Of a DNA stretch of 64,000 nt, positions 27,062 to 37,734 are shown in pieces. Location: positions 1 through 64,000 of the forward strand of contig CAIQIE010000101.1 of NCBI GenBank assembly GCA_903871805.1, read 5' to 3'. How positions within the stretch are numbered: the stretch's first letter is position 1; each line of letters opens with the position of its first letter. Origin of the DNA: an uncultured Planctomycetaceae bacterium. Its GTDB lineage: Bacteria > Planctomycetota > Planctomycetia > Planctomycetales > Planctomycetaceae. A program made the position numbers and the translations under genes. The notes beneath the pieces were generated by a model. The model was not told the origin of the DNA. It made no database searches and saw only the letters and a list, made by a program, of their open reading frames with translations.

Positions 27062-28111
27062 ATGAATAAGGCAGATGGCGAGAATACTCTGATTAACGGT
27101 CTGATCGGTAATAGCCCGCCGATGCTGGAAGTGTATCGGATGACCCGCAAGGTGGCTCCGACAACCGCGACAGTACTTTTGACAGGAGAAACGGGAACGG
27201 GTAAGGAGTTGATTGCGCGGGCGCTGCACGAGTTAAGCCCGCGAGCAACCGGTCCATTTATTCGAGTGAACTGTGGGGCTTTGTCTGAAAGTCTGCTTGA
27301 GAGTGAGTTGTTTGGTCACGCCAAAGGTGCTTTTACGAGTGCGATAGAGAATCGGACCGGGCGATTTGAAGCAGCACATGGCGGCACGATATTTCTTGAT
27401 GAGATTAACAGCGTCAGCTATCAACTGCAGGTAAAGCTTTTGCGAGTGCTGCAGGAGCATGAGTTTGAGCGCGTTGGAGACACACGCACGATTCGGGTGG
27501 ATGTGCGTGTGATTGCAGCGACTAACGTTGATCTTCAGGATCAGATCACTGCCGGACGATTTCGCGAGGATCTTTTTTACCGACTGAACGTCATACCAAT
27601 CTACCTGCCGGCACTGCGTGAGCGGGGGGACGACATTACGGCCCTTGTGAATTTCTTTGTATGGCGATATGCCCAGGCAAACCGCATAACATCAGGCAAG
27701 GTGCATCCGGAGGCTCTGAAATTTCTCCTGCAGTACGACTGGCCGGGGAACGTGCGGGAACTTCAGAATTACGTGGAGCGGGCTTTGGTGCTCTCATCAA
27801 ACGGAGAGATCAGTGCGGACCTGCTGCCTCCTCATGTGCGAGGACTGGCGCCAATGCGGATTGGACGTCGCTCATCGGACGATCTGGGATCAATTTGCAC
27901 GGAACTGGTCAGTCGTCGACTTTCTGAAATCAGTGAAGACAGTTTGGATGCCTACGCGCACGTCATTAACTTCGTTGAGAAAGAACTGATCCTGCAGGTG
28001 CTGCGTCAGAGCCAGGGTGTTCAGACACGCACCGCGACGCGTCTTGGTATCAATCGCAACACGCTCCATAAAAAGATTGAAGATCATAATCTGGGTGCTG
28101 AAGCCCGCTGA
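27062..28111 (+). CDS. Sigma-54-type AAA+ transcriptional activator, no receiver domain
   Basis: The 349-residue protein is a bacterial enhancer-binding protein made of the AAA+ domain and a Fis-type helix-turn-helix. It has Walker A GETGTGKE at residues 42-49, Walker B FLDEIN at 111-116, [12 protein letters not shown], and the C-terminal HTH ([18 protein letters not shown]). The sigma-54 contact loop reads GAFTSA at residues 89-94 instead of the consensus GAFTGA. There is no N-terminal sensor or receiver domain, so activity is probably controlled by expression or a partner. The ATG at 27062 was chosen because residues before it (from GTG 27017) have no match, but it lacks a ribosome site. 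The target genes are unknown. Confidence 0.88.
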   Translation: MNKADGENTLINGLIGNSPPMLEVYRMTRKVAPTTATVLLTGETGTGKELIARALHELSPRATGPFIRVNCGALSESLLESELFGHAKGAFTSAIENRTGRFEAAHGGTIFLDEINSVSYQLQVKLLRVLQEHEFERVGDTRTIRVDVRVIAATNVDLQDQITAGRFREDLFYRLNVIPIYLPALRERGDDITALVNFFVWRYAQANRITSGKVHPEALKFLLQYDWPGNVRELQNYVERALVLSSNGEISADLLPPHVRGLAPMRIGRRSSDDLGSICTELVSRRLSEISEDSLDAYAHVINFVEKELILQVLRQSQGVQTRTATRLGINRNTLHKKIEDHNLGAEAR

Positions 28112-28375
28112 AATTCCTTCCAGGGTATTCGCTCGCTTTTTTCGTGCCTTCGCTGCCTGTGGCAACACTGTGCACTGTCAGGTGAGACGCCCGACAGCCG
28201 CGAAATGTGCGGACAGGCAGTCAGCTGCGTACTCAACTCACACGCCCATCGGCTGGGACGAACCGATCCGAGGCGTGTTGTGACACAGTGTCTCAACCAC
28301 CTCCCTCGTTCTAACTGGCGTTCAGCAGTGGTTCCCCAAAGGGATGGGTGCCACCGTGTTCGGAAGCAGGAAACT

Positions 28376-28425
28376 GTTCCTGTTACTTTTGCGTCGCTCA
28401 AAGTAGCAGGAACTCTCCGAGTGCC
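28376..28425. repeat. Hairpin element with two alternative stems
   Basis: Bases 28376-28389 pair with 28400-28413 (14-bp stem with one mismatch, 10-base loop). The right arm overlaps a second small hairpin (28409-28415 with 28419-28425, loop TCC), so the two folds exclude each other. The core AAAGTAGCAGGAAC followed by CTCCGAGTGCCGTC resembles an interspersed intergenic repeat I recall from planctomycete genomes. Only one copy occurs in this window, so its repeat status is inferred. Confidence 0.5.
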
Positions 28426-28907
28426 GTCCGCCGGGGTTTTGTTGGGGAAGAGGCTGTTGCCGGTGTGAAGAGGCTACGTTGGGACGAAGATACTGCGGCA
28501 TGTGGAAAATCCCTGCGACTTTGAAACATTTACAGGGGACGAGGCGTGCCTGACAGCTTAATTTTCCTCAATGGTGTCACCAGAAAGCTGCAGTCGCCCG
28601 CAGTGACCGTGACCATCGCCACTGCTCCCTCGTCTGATTGCGGTGCGCAGTTTTACTCCGGAATTCCCGGAAATCGCGGAATCCGGGATTTCGTTCGCCG
28701 ATGTCCAGCGACAGTCGCCGTTTCAAATTCTGTGCAGAAGGGTAAACTGCAGGGGGTGTGGAACAGAGTTCAGAGTCTCGGCGGCGTCCATTTGTGCAAG
28801 CACGGCAGTTGGGGTCTGCTGATAGCAGCATGATGCAGATCTCTGAAGTTCTGTCCGCATTCGATTCTGCTTGTGTCCCATTTGCCGAGTGATGGTTACA
28901 GACAGGC

Positions 28908-28914
28908 AGGAGGG
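28908..28914 (+). promoter_or_regulatory. Strong ribosome-binding site for the FtsK-like gene
   Basis: AGGAGGG lies five bases before GTG at 28920. This near-perfect site argues for the GTG start over the ATG at 28995, which has no comparable site. Confidence 0.7.
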
Positions 28915-28919
28915 CGATT

Positions 28920-31900
28920 GTGGGCATTCGCAGCGAAGATGGAATCCGAACAGGTGATCCCGGCAGCATTGCCGTTGTGAAGAAGGCATTCAGCATGAAT
29001 TCTGAACAGTGGAACGTGGATAGCCAGCTTCGGCAGCTTCGGGAACTTCAGTTCGTTGCGTTGGAGTCTCAGCGGCGAGTTTCCGGGATTCACCATGAGT
29101 TGCAGGAGATTGATGAACGGGAAACGGACGCGATTGAAAAGCTTCGGCAGGACCACGATTTTCAGCTGGGAAAGCAACTGGACCTCGTAAGAAGAGAATG
29201 GGAAGAACGGAACCGGACGCTGGTGCAGAACAGTGAGGAGCATCGAGAGCGACGGGCAGGCAATTCGTCGAGTCGCCTGCGGCAGCTGGAAATCCAGCTG
29301 ATGGAGTCTGTCAGTGCGGTCAGGACTCGCCTGCAGCACGAGCTTTGGGTACTTCAATCCGTCTGTGATGAGAATCAGGAGGATACGCCAGTTCGGTATT
29401 CCGAGCGTGCTCGGGGAGAATTTCAGACACAGCGAAAATGGCTGGAACAGCGATTTGCGGAGCTGGACGAACGAGTCCGACTGAGTTACGAGTATCTGAA
29501 GGAGTGCCACGCCGGCATGGAATTGACTGCACCGCCCCCGGTAGCGGAAGCGAAGTCTCGTGACGCTGCGCGTGGAACAGCGGCCGAGTTCGCAGATCGA
29601 GCATTGGTAGCGGCCATGGCAATTGACCGACCGTCTCTGCCGCAGTGGATTGCCGGTGGGCGAATTTTTGGCCTTGGAATTCTGATCTTTCTGATCGTGT
29701 CTGTGTTTGTGACGATTGCCAGGGCCGATATCGTCTTGTTTCTCAACCCTTCTGCGGGACAGCCCGACTGGCAGTGGCTGGGTGTCTCCTGCGGAATTGG
29801 GATAGGCACGGCTTTTCTGCTTGTCATGGTGTTGCTGAGCAGGGTGCAAAGCAGTCTGCGAGGGGCTTTTGAAGAAATGCTGCAGTGTATCTCGAATGCA
29901 AAGGCGCTGGCGGAATTCTGGGAGTCACGCAGTCTTGTGGAGCTAAAGAAGCTGGAATCGGCAGCGGAAAAATGGAGTGCGGAAGTTCTGTTGCGGCGTG
30001 AGCAGCACAGGATGGCATTATCGAATGCTGCGGAAACGGAAATTCTGCAGCTGACCGAGGACGTTGAGCAAAAGATGGACGACGAAAAGCAGGCGTGTGA
30101 TCGCGAGCTTTCCAGCCTCGCTCAGGAGCATAATCGTCAGCTGCATCAGAGTGAGGAGTCGCAGACTCAGGAAATCGCCGCAATACGACTCCGACAACGT
30201 GACGACTTTCAGAAGTCGATGCGATCTGTTCTTGACCAGCATCGCAGTCGCCGCCAGACACTGACACTGGAATTGTCAACCGTCATTGCTCAGTGGAAGA
30301 ATGGTCTGGCAGCAGCGAGGGTGCTGACGTCTGTTTCGCGAGATCGAGCGGCAATTTTTCCTGGCTGGGATCGGATGAAGGATGCGCACTGGCGAGTGCC
30401 CGCAGAACTTCCGGAAGTGCTGCCAGCCGGCCTCCTGACTGCGGAGTTTCCGGACGTACCGGAAAAGGACCTGATCCATCAGGAACCGCTCTGCTTTCGA
30501 GTGCCAGCGTTGCTGCGATTTCCGCAGGACATGTCGATCTGTGTGCAGCATGACGCGAGTGGCCGTGAACCGGCACTGGACTTTATTCGAGCCATTCTAC
30601 TGCGGCTTCTTACCAGCATTTTTCCGGGGCGTGTGCAGTTTACACTGATTGATCCGGTAGGGCTGGGTCAGAGCTTTTCAGCGATGATGCATCTGGCTGA
30701 TTTTGATGAATTACTGATCAGTAACCGGATCTGGACGGATTCCGTACAGATCCGCGATCGACTGCAGAAGGTGACAGAGCACATGGAGAGTGTGTTTCAG
30801 ACGTACCTACGCAGCGAGTTTGAAACGATTGAAGATTACAACAGGGCTGCCGGTGAAGTCGCGGAGCCTTATCACTTTGTCGTGGTCGCTGGTTTTCCCA
30901 CGGGTTTCACAGAAGAAGCTTCGAGGCATCTGACAAGTATTCTTACCAGCGGCCCAAGATGTGGCGTGCATGCCATCATTGCGTGGTCCCCTGAGCAGTC
31001 GCTGCCCAGAAGTTTTGATCCGGAAAATCTGCGTACCTGCTGTCAACAGTTCCGAGTACAGAATGGGCGAGTCGTCCCGGAGACGTTGCTGGCAGAGCAA
31101 CGCCGTGCCACTGCTGGTATGCAGAGTTTGCTGGAGACGGACGTTTCGTCTGTGAAGCCATCACCCCAACTGATTGCTGAAGTTGCCGGACCGGGATTTG
31201 AAGTGTTGACCGCACCAGATGCCAGTACCTACGTCAGTCTTGTCCGAATGGCCGGGGAGCAATCCCGGGATGCCCGACGAGTTGAGGTCTCGTTTTCGCG
31301 AATTGCGCCGCGGGCCGAGGTCGTATGGAGTCTGAGTACGGCTGATGGCGTTGACCTGCCTATCGGCAGGGCTGGCGCGGCGCGCCTGCAGTATCTGCGT
31401 CTGGGCCGTGGGACCAGTCAGCACGTGCTGATTGCGGGAAAAACAGGTTCCGGTAAATCAACGCTGATGCACATTCTGGTCACCAACATGGCGTTGTATT
31501 ACAGCCCGCGAGAGATTGAATTCTATCTGATTGACTTCAAAAAGGGTGTAGAGTTTCGGACGTATGCCGACTGCAGACTGCCGCATGCCCGAGTGATTGC
31601 CATTGAAAGTGATCGGGAGTTCGGGCTGAGTGTTCTGGAACGGCTGGATGAGATCCTGCAGGAGCGAGGCGATCTGTTTCGTTCGCGAGGAGTTCAGGAT
31701 GTGCCGGCGTTTCGCAGGATGTGTCCGAACGAATTAATGCCGCGATTGCTGTTGCTGATCGATGAGTTTCAGGAGTTCTTTACATCAGAGGACAGAGTGT
31801 CATCGCGAGCCGCGTTGCTCCTCGACCGTCTGATCCGCCAGGGGCGTGCATTCGGGATTCATGTCGTGCTGGGATCACAGACGCTGGGCGGTGCCTATTC

Positions 31901-33143
31901 TCTTGCCCGAAGTACCTTGGGCCAGGTTGCAGTACGAATTGCACTGCAGTGCAGCGAAAGTGATGCCCACCTGATTCTGAGCGAAGACAATTCTGCCGCC
32001 CGTTTGCTGACTCGGCCGGGTGAAGCAATCTACAACGATGCTAATGGCATGATTGAAGGCAATCATCCATTTCAAATTGCATGGCTGGACGAGGAAAAGC
32101 GAGAGGCCCTGCTGGGACAACTCCAGTTTCGATCAGACTTACCGAAAACACGGCCAGATCGAATGATCGTGTTTGAAGGCAATGTGGCTCCCTTAATTGA
32201 GGACTGCCGTGCGATTTTGAAGTGGGCCCATACCGTATCGAAAGGCGATTATGCTGACGAATCCGGAATTCCGGTCTGGATCGGTGATCCTGTGGCAATT
32301 GCAGAACCAGTCTGTATCGAGTTTCACAGGTCCGGGGGACAAAACCTGCTGATTGTCGGCCAGGAAGGCGATACGGCCGACGCGATGATTGTCAGTGCGG
32401 CCATCAGTTGCCATCTGTTGAGACAAACGACAGGCAGAAACAGGTCGTCCGAGCTGGTCCTGCTGCATGACGGTCGCGATCGAGCTTCATGGCAGAGATT
32501 TGCAGCGTCCGCGTTCTGCGGCAAACAATTCGGTTTTGGGCTGCGCGAGTCTGGGGACGTCGATGTCGTTCTGGAGGAATTCTGGAATCGCATGACGACT
32601 CGGGAAGCAGCGCCCGATAGCGACGACAACAGCCAGATTTTTCTGGCCATCAGAAATCTGGGGCAGTTTCGTTCGCTGCGCCGTGACGACGACGATTTTG
32701 GTCTTGGCAGTTTCGGAGCATCGAAGGAGATCACGACGGCAACACGGCTGAGTGATCTGATTAAAAAAGGACCGCTGGTCGGCATCCATGTGCTGATCTG
32801 GTCGGACACCTTTTCCAATGCTCTGCGATGGCTTTCCACGTCACTGCTGAGAGAATTTGATTCGCGAATTGCATTTCGACTGAATCAGACGGACTCTGCC
32901 AGCCTGATTGACACCCCGGCTGCCGCATCACTGACGCAGGGTCGAGCCATTCTTTATCGTGATCAGACGGGAACAGCCGATCGTTTTCGTCCCTTTGGCT
33001 GGCCATCAGAAGCATGGCTGCGAAGCATCACGACGGAGTCATCAAAGTCAATCGGGGCCGCCCCGATACCGACCGCTGCCCCGGTTATCACGGACGCACC
33101 AGCTACAGAAGACCCTGACATCGATCAGCTGATTATTGAATAA
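28920..33143 (+). CDS. FtsK/SpoIIIE-like (EssC-like) membrane ATPase with coiled coils
   Basis: The 1407-residue protein opens with a long Arg/Glu/Gln-rich coiled coil (about residues 30-210). Two membrane segments follow near 251-275 and 287-310, then a second coiled coil at about 320-470. Next comes a region without a P-loop (about 500-770). An FtsK/SpoIIIE domain follows with intact Walker A GKTGSGKST at about 840-848, FYLIDFKKGVEF, Walker B LLLLIDEF (Asp near 948) and GIHVVLGSQTL. A C-terminal repeat of the same fold (about 1110-1370) has lost its P-loop: the equivalent near 1145 reads VGQEGDTAD. Layout is closest to EssC/YukBA-type ATPases of type VII systems, but there is no FHA domain, and no WXG100, EssA, EssB or YukD gene is adjacent. 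It may pump DNA or export proteins. The GTG start is set by AGGAGGG. Confidence 0.8.
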   Translation: MGIRSEDGIRTGDPGSIAVVKKAFSMNSEQWNVDSQLRQLRELQFVALESQRRVSGIHHELQEIDERETDAIEKLRQDHDFQLGKQLDLVRREWEERNRTLVQNSEEHRERRAGNSSSRLRQLEIQLMESVSAVRTRLQHELWVLQSVCDENQEDTPVRYSERARGEFQTQRKWLEQRFAELDERVRLSYEYLKECHAGMELTAPPPVAEAKSRDAARGTAAEFADRALVAAMAIDRPSLPQWIAGGRIFGLGILIFLIVSVFVTIARADIVLFLNPSAGQPDWQWLGVSCGIGIGTAFLLVMVLLSRVQSSLRGAFEEMLQCISNAKALAEFWESRSLVELKKLESAAEKWSAEVLLRREQHRMALSNAAETEILQLTEDVEQKMDDEKQACDRELSSLAQEHNRQLHQSEESQTQEIAAIRLRQRDDFQKSMRSVLDQHRSRRQTLTLELSTVIAQWKNGLAAARVLTSVSRDRAAIFPGWDRMKDAHWRVPAELPEVLPAGLLTAEFPDVPEKDLIHQEPLCFRVPALLRFPQDMSICVQHDASGREPALDFIRAILLRLLTSIFPGRVQFTLIDPVGLGQSFSAMMHLADFDELLISNRIWTDSVQIRDRLQKVTEHMESVFQTYLRSEFETIEDYNRAAGEVAEPYHFVVVAGFPTGFTEEASRHLTSILTSGPRCGVHAIIAWSPEQSLPRSFDPENLRTCCQQFRVQNGRVVPETLLAEQRRATAGMQSLLETDVSSVKPSPQLIAEVAGPGFEVLTAPDASTYVSLVRMAGEQSRDARRVEVSFSRIAPRAEVVWSLSTADGVDLPIGRAGAARLQYLRLGRGTSQHVLIAGKTGSGKSTLMHILVTNMALYYSPREIEFYLIDFKKGVEFRTYADCRLPHARVIAIESDREFGLSVLERLDEILQERGDLFRSRGVQDVPAFRRMCPNELMPRLLLLIDEFQEFFTSEDRVSSRAALLLDRLIRQGRAFGIHVVLGSQTLGGAYSLARSTLGQVAVRIALQCSESDAHLILSEDNSAARLLTRPGEAIYNDANGMIEGNHPFQIAWLDEEKREALLGQLQFRSDLPKTRPDRMIVFEGNVAPLIEDCRAILKWAHTVSKGDYADESGIPVWIGDPVAIAEPVCIEFHRSGGQNLLIVGQEGDTADAMIVSAAISCHLLRQTTGRNRSSELVLLHDGRDRASWQRFAASAFCGKQFGFGLRESGDVDVVLEEFWNRMTTREAAPDSDDNSQIFLAIRNLGQFRSLRRDDDDFGLGSFGASKEITTATRLSDLIKKGPLVGIHVLIWSDTFSNALRWLSTSLLREFDSRIAFRLNQTDSASLIDTPAAASLTQGRAILYRDQTGTADRFRPFGWPSEAWLRSITTESSKSIGAAPIPTAAPVITDAPATEDPDIDQLIIE

Positions 33144-33165
33144 GGCCGGGAGGCAGAAACAAAAT

Positions 33166-33199
33166 CAGCCGGAGGTGTAAACCGTCCGGCTGGTGTTTT
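33166..33199. terminator. Hairpin between convergent FtsK-like and aconitase genes
   Basis: An 8-bp stem (33166-33173 with 33185-33192, CAGCCGGA) with extra GG/CC pairing inside is followed on the plus strand by GTGTTTTC. It lies 23 bases after the FtsK-like stop and 25 bases before the end of the convergent acnA, so it may serve both genes. Confidence 0.6.
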
Positions 33200-33223
33200 C
33201 AGCGACTGCGAAATGGGTAACAA

Positions 33224-35893
33224 TCAGCCCTTCGCAAGTTGTCGCAGAACGGTGTGAAGAATTCCGCCATTTCGGTAGTACACAACCTCGACAGGGGTAT
33301 CGATGCGACAGGTGGTCACGAAGAGAATGACCTCGCCATCCGGTTTTCTGGCCATGACTTCGACCGCCTGGCGGGGAGCCAGTTTGTCATTGAGGCTGAT
33401 ATCAAAGGTCTCAGTTCCATCGAGTCCGAGGGATTCGCGGCTTTCGCCTTCGCGGAACTGCAGAGGGAGCACTCCCATACCCACAAGGTTTGAGCGGTGA
33501 ATGCGTTCGAAGCTGGTAGCAATAACAGCACGAACACCCAGCAGGTAGGTTCCTTTGGCCGCCCAGTCACGACTTGATCCGGTGCCGTATTCTGCGCCAG
33601 CCAGTACCACCAACGGTGTTCCGTCTTCGCGATACTTCATTGCGGCGTCATAAATAGACGTTTGTTCTCCACTGGGGAAGTGGATGGCGACGCTGCCTTC
33701 GGTGCCTGGTGCGATCAGGTTTTTCAGACGGATATTGGCAAAAGTGCCGCGAGTCATCACGCGGTCATTTCCGCGACGTGCTCCATACTGATTGAAGTCT
33801 TCCGGTTTGACACCCTGAGCCTGCAGGTACTTTCCTGCGGGGCTGTTGGCCTTAATGGAACCCGCAGGACTGATATGGTCAGTTGTCGTGGAATCGCCAA
33901 CGGACACGAGGCAGCGTGCTGATTCAATGGATTGAATCGGGGCCGGTTCTAAAGGCATATCCACGAAGAACGGGGGTTCCTGCACGTACGTGCTTTTTTC
34001 ATCCCACTGGTACAGGTCTCCTGTGCTTCCGGTGATTTTCTGCCATTCCGGAGGTCCCTGTGTAGCCTGCCCGTACTGCTCCGTGAACATTTCCGGAGTC
34101 ATGGACGAAGCAACGGTTGCAGCAATCTCCTGCTGAGACGGCCAGAGGTCTTTCAGGTAGACGTCGTGTCCGTTCTGGTCCTGACCAAGTGGCTGTGTGA
34201 CGAGGTCAATGTCCACTGTTCCGGCAATTGCGTAAGCAACGACCAGCGGAGGGCTGGCGAGGTAGTTTGCTTTGACCAGCGGATTGACACGACCTTCGAA
34301 ATTGCGATTTCCGGAGAGCACCGCGGCGGCAATCAGGTCACCGGATGTTACTGCTTTGGCGACAGGCTCCGGCAGGGGTCCACTGTTCCCGATACAGGTA
34401 GTGCAGCCGTAGCCTACAGTTTGAAAGCCGAGGGCATCCAGCGCTGTATCCAGCCCCGCCTTTTTCAGGTACTCAGTAACGACGCGACTTCCAGGGGCCA
34501 GGCTGGTCTTGACCCATGGTTTTCGCTGAAGTCCGCGAGCGACGGCGTTGCGAGCGACGATGCCGGCAGCCAGCATGACACTGGGATTGCTGGTGTTGGT
34601 ACAGCTGGTGATGGCCGCGATAACGACAGCGCCATCCGTAATCTCAGAACTGTTTCCGGGTTCTTCCACTTTGACCGGTGCTGAAGCCTGAGCCTTGCCA
34701 AAGGATGGCATGGCTTTTTTCCATTCCTGCAGCATGTCCTTCAGCAGGATGCGATCCTGAGGCCTTCGAGGTCCGGCAAGGGATGGTACGACATCGGCGA
34801 GGTTGAGTTGCAGCGTGCTGGTGAATCGTGGTTCCGGAGAAGTCGGCGTGTGGAACAGCCCCTGCTCTTTATAGTAGCGTTCGACCAGATCAATCAGCTG
34901 CTTTGGCCGTCCAGTGCGTTCCATGTACCGAAGAGTTTCGGCATCGACCGGGAAGAAGCCCATGGTAGCACCGTACTCGGGGGCCATGTTTGCCAGAGTT
35001 GCCCGGTCGGCGAGACTGAGGGTTTCCAGGCCGGGGCCGTAGAACTCCACGAACTTCCCGACCACTTTGTGTGCTCGGAGCATCTGCGTGACGGTGAGCA
35101 CCAGATCGGTGGCGGTGGACCCTTCCGGAAGTTGTCCGGTCAGGCGGAATCCGACGACTTCCGGGGTCAGCATGTAGATCGGCTGTCCCAGCATGACCGC
35201 TTCTGCTTCGATGCCGCCGACACCCCAGCCAACCACACCAAGACCGTTGATCATGGTTGTGTGACTGTCGGTGCCCACCAGGCTGTCTGGATACGCAACG
35301 CCGTTGGTCGTCATCACCACGTTGGCCAGATACTCGAGGTTGACCTGATGGACGATCCCGGTCGCTGGCGGAATGACTCGGAAGTTGTTGAAGGCTTTCT
35401 GGCCCCAGCGCAGGAACTGGTATCGTTCCATGTTGCGTTCAAATTCGATCTCGACATTTCTCTGCAGAGCAAAGCGGCTGGCAAACTCGTCTACCTGAAC
35501 ACTGTGGTCAATCACAAGATCGCAGGGTACGAGCGGATTGATCTTTTTAGGATCTCCGCCCATGCGAACCATAGCGCTGCGCAAAGCCGCCAGGTCGACA
35601 ACGGCCGGCACACCGGTAAAGTCCTGCAGGACAACTCGGCCTGGCTTGAACGGCACTTCAATTTCCGCTGGCTTTGCTGCATTCCAGTTTGCCAGGTTGT
35701 TGACATCGTCTGCCGTGACCACGAAGTTGTCAACATTACGCAGGCAGGCCTCCAGAAGCACGCGGATGGAGTACGGCAGAGTTTCAATGTCCCCGATACC
35801 GTCTTCCATCAGTTTTCGCAGGCGAAAGTACCTGTAATTTCCTGAAGAGGTGGACAACGTTGCTTCTGCACCGAACGGATTGGCTGTGCTCAT
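33224..35893 (-). CDS. acnA: Aconitate hydratase A
   Basis: Aconitase converts citrate to isocitrate in the TCA cycle using a 4Fe-4S cluster. The 889-residue protein has the AcnA/IRP1 length (E. coli AcnA is 891). The three cluster cysteines are visible in [10 protein letters not shown] and in [10 protein letters not shown]. The substrate-binding [13 protein letters not shown] and the mobile C-terminal swivel domain with [15 protein letters not shown] and [14 protein letters not shown] are intact. The ATG at 35893 is chosen; the frame from 35995 would add 34 residues absent from the family. It is followed by its own short 3' region and is not in an operon with other TCA genes. Confidence 0.96.
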   Translation of the reverse strand: MSTANPFGAEATLSTSSGNYRYFRLRKLMEDGIGDIETLPYSIRVLLEACLRNVDNFVVTADDVNNLANWNAAKPAEIEVPFKPGRVVLQDFTGVPAVVDLAALRSAMVRMGGDPKKINPLVPCDLVIDHSVQVDEFASRFALQRNVEIEFERNMERYQFLRWGQKAFNNFRVIPPATGIVHQVNLEYLANVVMTTNGVAYPDSLVGTDSHTTMINGLGVVGWGVGGIEAEAVMLGQPIYMLTPEVVGFRLTGQLPEGSTATDLVLTVTQMLRAHKVVGKFVEFYGPGLETLSLADRATLANMAPEYGATMGFFPVDAETLRYMERTGRPKQLIDLVERYYKEQGLFHTPTSPEPRFTSTLQLNLADVVPSLAGPRRPQDRILLKDMLQEWKKAMPSFGKAQASAPVKVEEPGNSSEITDGAVVIAAITSCTNTSNPSVMLAAGIVARNAVARGLQRKPWVKTSLAPGSRVVTEYLKKAGLDTALDALGFQTVGYGCTTCIGNSGPLPEPVAKAVTSGDLIAAAVLSGNRNFEGRVNPLVKANYLASPPLVVAYAIAGTVDIDLVTQPLGQDQNGHDVYLKDLWPSQQEIAATVASSMTPEMFTEQYGQATQGPPEWQKITGSTGDLYQWDEKSTYVQEPPFFVDMPLEPAPIQSIESARCLVSVGDSTTTDHISPAGSIKANSPAGKYLQAQGVKPEDFNQYGARRGNDRVMTRGTFANIRLKNLIAPGTEGSVAIHFPSGEQTSIYDAAMKYREDGTPLVVLAGAEYGTGSSRDWAAKGTYLLGVRAVIATSFERIHRSNLVGMGVLPLQFREGESRESLGLDGTETFDISLNDKLAPRQAVEVMARKPDGEVILFVTTCRIDTPVEVVYYRNGGILHTVLRQLAKG

Positions 35894-36135
35894 GTCTTGA
35901 CTCAGGGAGTTCTGAAGAAAACCGGGAAAATCGATTACGTGCCCGACCTGGCGATGAACGGGCGGCAGTTTGAAACCGGACACCGATAAAGCCATAGTCT
36001 AACACGTAAAACTCAACATTCGAAGGAAATGCGTGCCCCTCGGAGAGCGCATTGTAGAAAACCATGATGCTCCCGCAATTGCCAACCAATCCCTCCGTAC
36101 ATTGCGAGAATTTTCGCGAAAAAACACTGAAAATT

Positions 36136-37734
36136 CTACGGAATTCCGAGGATCGGTCGGATCAGCAGCCACGTGCCAATCGTCAGGATCGGAACCCCCA
36201 CGAGGTTCAGGAGCAGGCCCCTTCTGGCCATTTCGGCAGCCGGAATTCGGCCCGTACTGAACACAATCGCATTCGGGGGCGTCCCAACTGGCAGCATAAA
36301 GCCCGCGCTGGCAGCAAGTGTGGCCGGTACAAACAGCATGCGGGGGTCGAGATTCAGAGGTGCGGCAAGTGCCAGCAATGCCGGAAGAATCGCGTTGATC
36401 GTCGCCACGTTGCTGGTCAGTTCGGTCAGAAGGACCAGAATCATGCAGACCACGGCAACCACGATCCACGCTGGCTGACCACTGAGGGGCCCCTGCAGAG
36501 ATGAGGCAATCCACCCGGCCAGATGCGTACTTTCAAAGGCAGATGCCAGCGCGAATCCACCTCCAAACAGCAGAATCATGTCCCACGGCAGTTTTGTTGC
36601 CGTGCTCCAGTCCATCAGCGGAATCTGACGCTGCAAAACATCACGCTCACCCGACGGAAGAATGAAAATCAGCACCGACATGAAAATTGAAACAGTCGCA
36701 TCGGAGATCGCCCCGCGGGCCAGCAGAGTTGCCGGCAGATTTTCATCAGACGAGATGGCACCCACAATCCGTGCCAGCAGCGACTGCCATCCGGAAAACA
36801 CCGTGACGCTTCCAAACACCAGCGGCTCACGCAGAATCCACAACAAGGCTGTGGATACGAAAATCCACGCCATTCTTCGCTCCGCCACAGACATCTTTCC
36901 CAGAGACTTCATACGATCCGTAAGAATGTTTCGCAACGCCCGATCCTGAGACGATGTCTGTGGAAGCTTCCACACCAGACTGCCAACGACCACCGCCAGA
37001 TAGAACATGGCTATCGGACCACAGGCCAGCAACCATTCCGAAAAATAGATATCCGGTGCGTCCGGAAGCTGCTTGCGATAAATGCCAATCGCAACACTGT
37101 TTGTCGGACTGCCAACGAGGGTCGCCATTCCACCCAGAGTCGATGAGTAGGCAAGTGCAAGCAGCAGCGGAACGGATAACTGCTTTGCGCGACCCCGTCC
37201 TGTCGCCGAATCTTCGTCCTCCACCACACGCAGCATCGCCAGGCCGATAGGTAACATCAGCATTGTCGTGGCGGTGTTGCTGATCCACATCGACAGAAAA
37301 AACGTGGCAAGCGAAAATCCGATCACCATCCGACGGGGACTGACACCGGCCACAGAAATAATCCCCAGCGCAATTCTGCGATGCAGCCCCCAACGCTCGA
37401 TACCAAGCGCAATGAGCATACCGCCCAGGTACAGAAACAGACTGTCTTCAACGAAGGATTTTGCAGTGTCTATCGAGGACTGAATCCCCAGCAGAGGAAA
37501 CAGAGCCAGTGGCAGCAGACTGGTGGCCGCCATCGGAATGGCCTGCGTCATCCACAAACCGGCCATCACAACCGCAACCGCCACCAAACGATGGGCAGAA
37601 GCCGTCATGCCTGCCGGAGTTGGAACGAGGAATACCAACAGGCCAGTAAGGCACAGTCCGATCAAAAGTGCAGCGGAAATCGAACTCGATTCCGCCGGAC
37701 AGCCGGCAGTCGTGTCTGGCAATTCCGACGACAT
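36136..37734 (-). CDS. SLC13/DASS-family sodium:anion symporter
   Basis: The 532-residue membrane protein has about 12 hydrophobic segments and both DASS substrate-site motifs, each containing the Ser-Asn-Thr or Ser-Asn-Val signature: FLSMWISNTATTMLMLPI in the first half and LLTELTSNVATINAILP in the second. The family carries dicarboxylates, citrate or sulfate with sodium; the motifs do not settle which. Its place just upstream of acnA on the same strand (242-base gap) makes a C4-dicarboxylate or citrate transporter plausible, but this is inference. The ATG follows TATGGAGAAAT. Confidence 0.85.
   Translation of the reverse strand: MSSELPDTTAGCPAESSSISAALLIGLCLTGLLVFLVPTPAGMTASAHRLVAVAVVMAGLWMTQAIPMAATSLLPLALFPLLGIQSSIDTAKSFVEDSLFLYLGGMLIALGIERWGLHRRIALGIISVAGVSPRRMVIGFSLATFFLSMWISNTATTMLMLPIGLAMLRVVEDEDSATGRGRAKQLSVPLLLALAYSSTLGGMATLVGSPTNSVAIGIYRKQLPDAPDIYFSEWLLACGPIAMFYLAVVVGSLVWKLPQTSSQDRALRNILTDRMKSLGKMSVAERRMAWIFVSTALLWILREPLVFGSVTVFSGWQSLLARIVGAISSDENLPATLLARGAISDATVSIFMSVLIFILPSGERDVLQRQIPLMDWSTATKLPWDMILLFGGGFALASAFESTHLAGWIASSLQGPLSGQPAWIVVAVVCMILVLLTELTSNVATINAILPALLALAAPLNLDPRMLFVPATLAASAGFMLPVGTPPNAIVFSTGRIPAAEMARRGLLLNLVGVPILTIGTWLLIRPILGIP

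Larger units (their letters stand above)
28112..28919. other. Gap holding a hairpin repeat, no gene
   Basis: This 808-base stretch between the activator and the FtsK-like gene has no convincing frame. It contains the structured element at 28376-28425, described separately, and a purine-rich ribosome site at its 3' end. The remaining sequence shows no clear repeat or promoter. Confidence 0.5.

Noticed and set aside
34808-35845. 345-codon plus-strand frame over aconitase
   Set aside because: It is an antisense shadow of acnA, whose motifs are complete.
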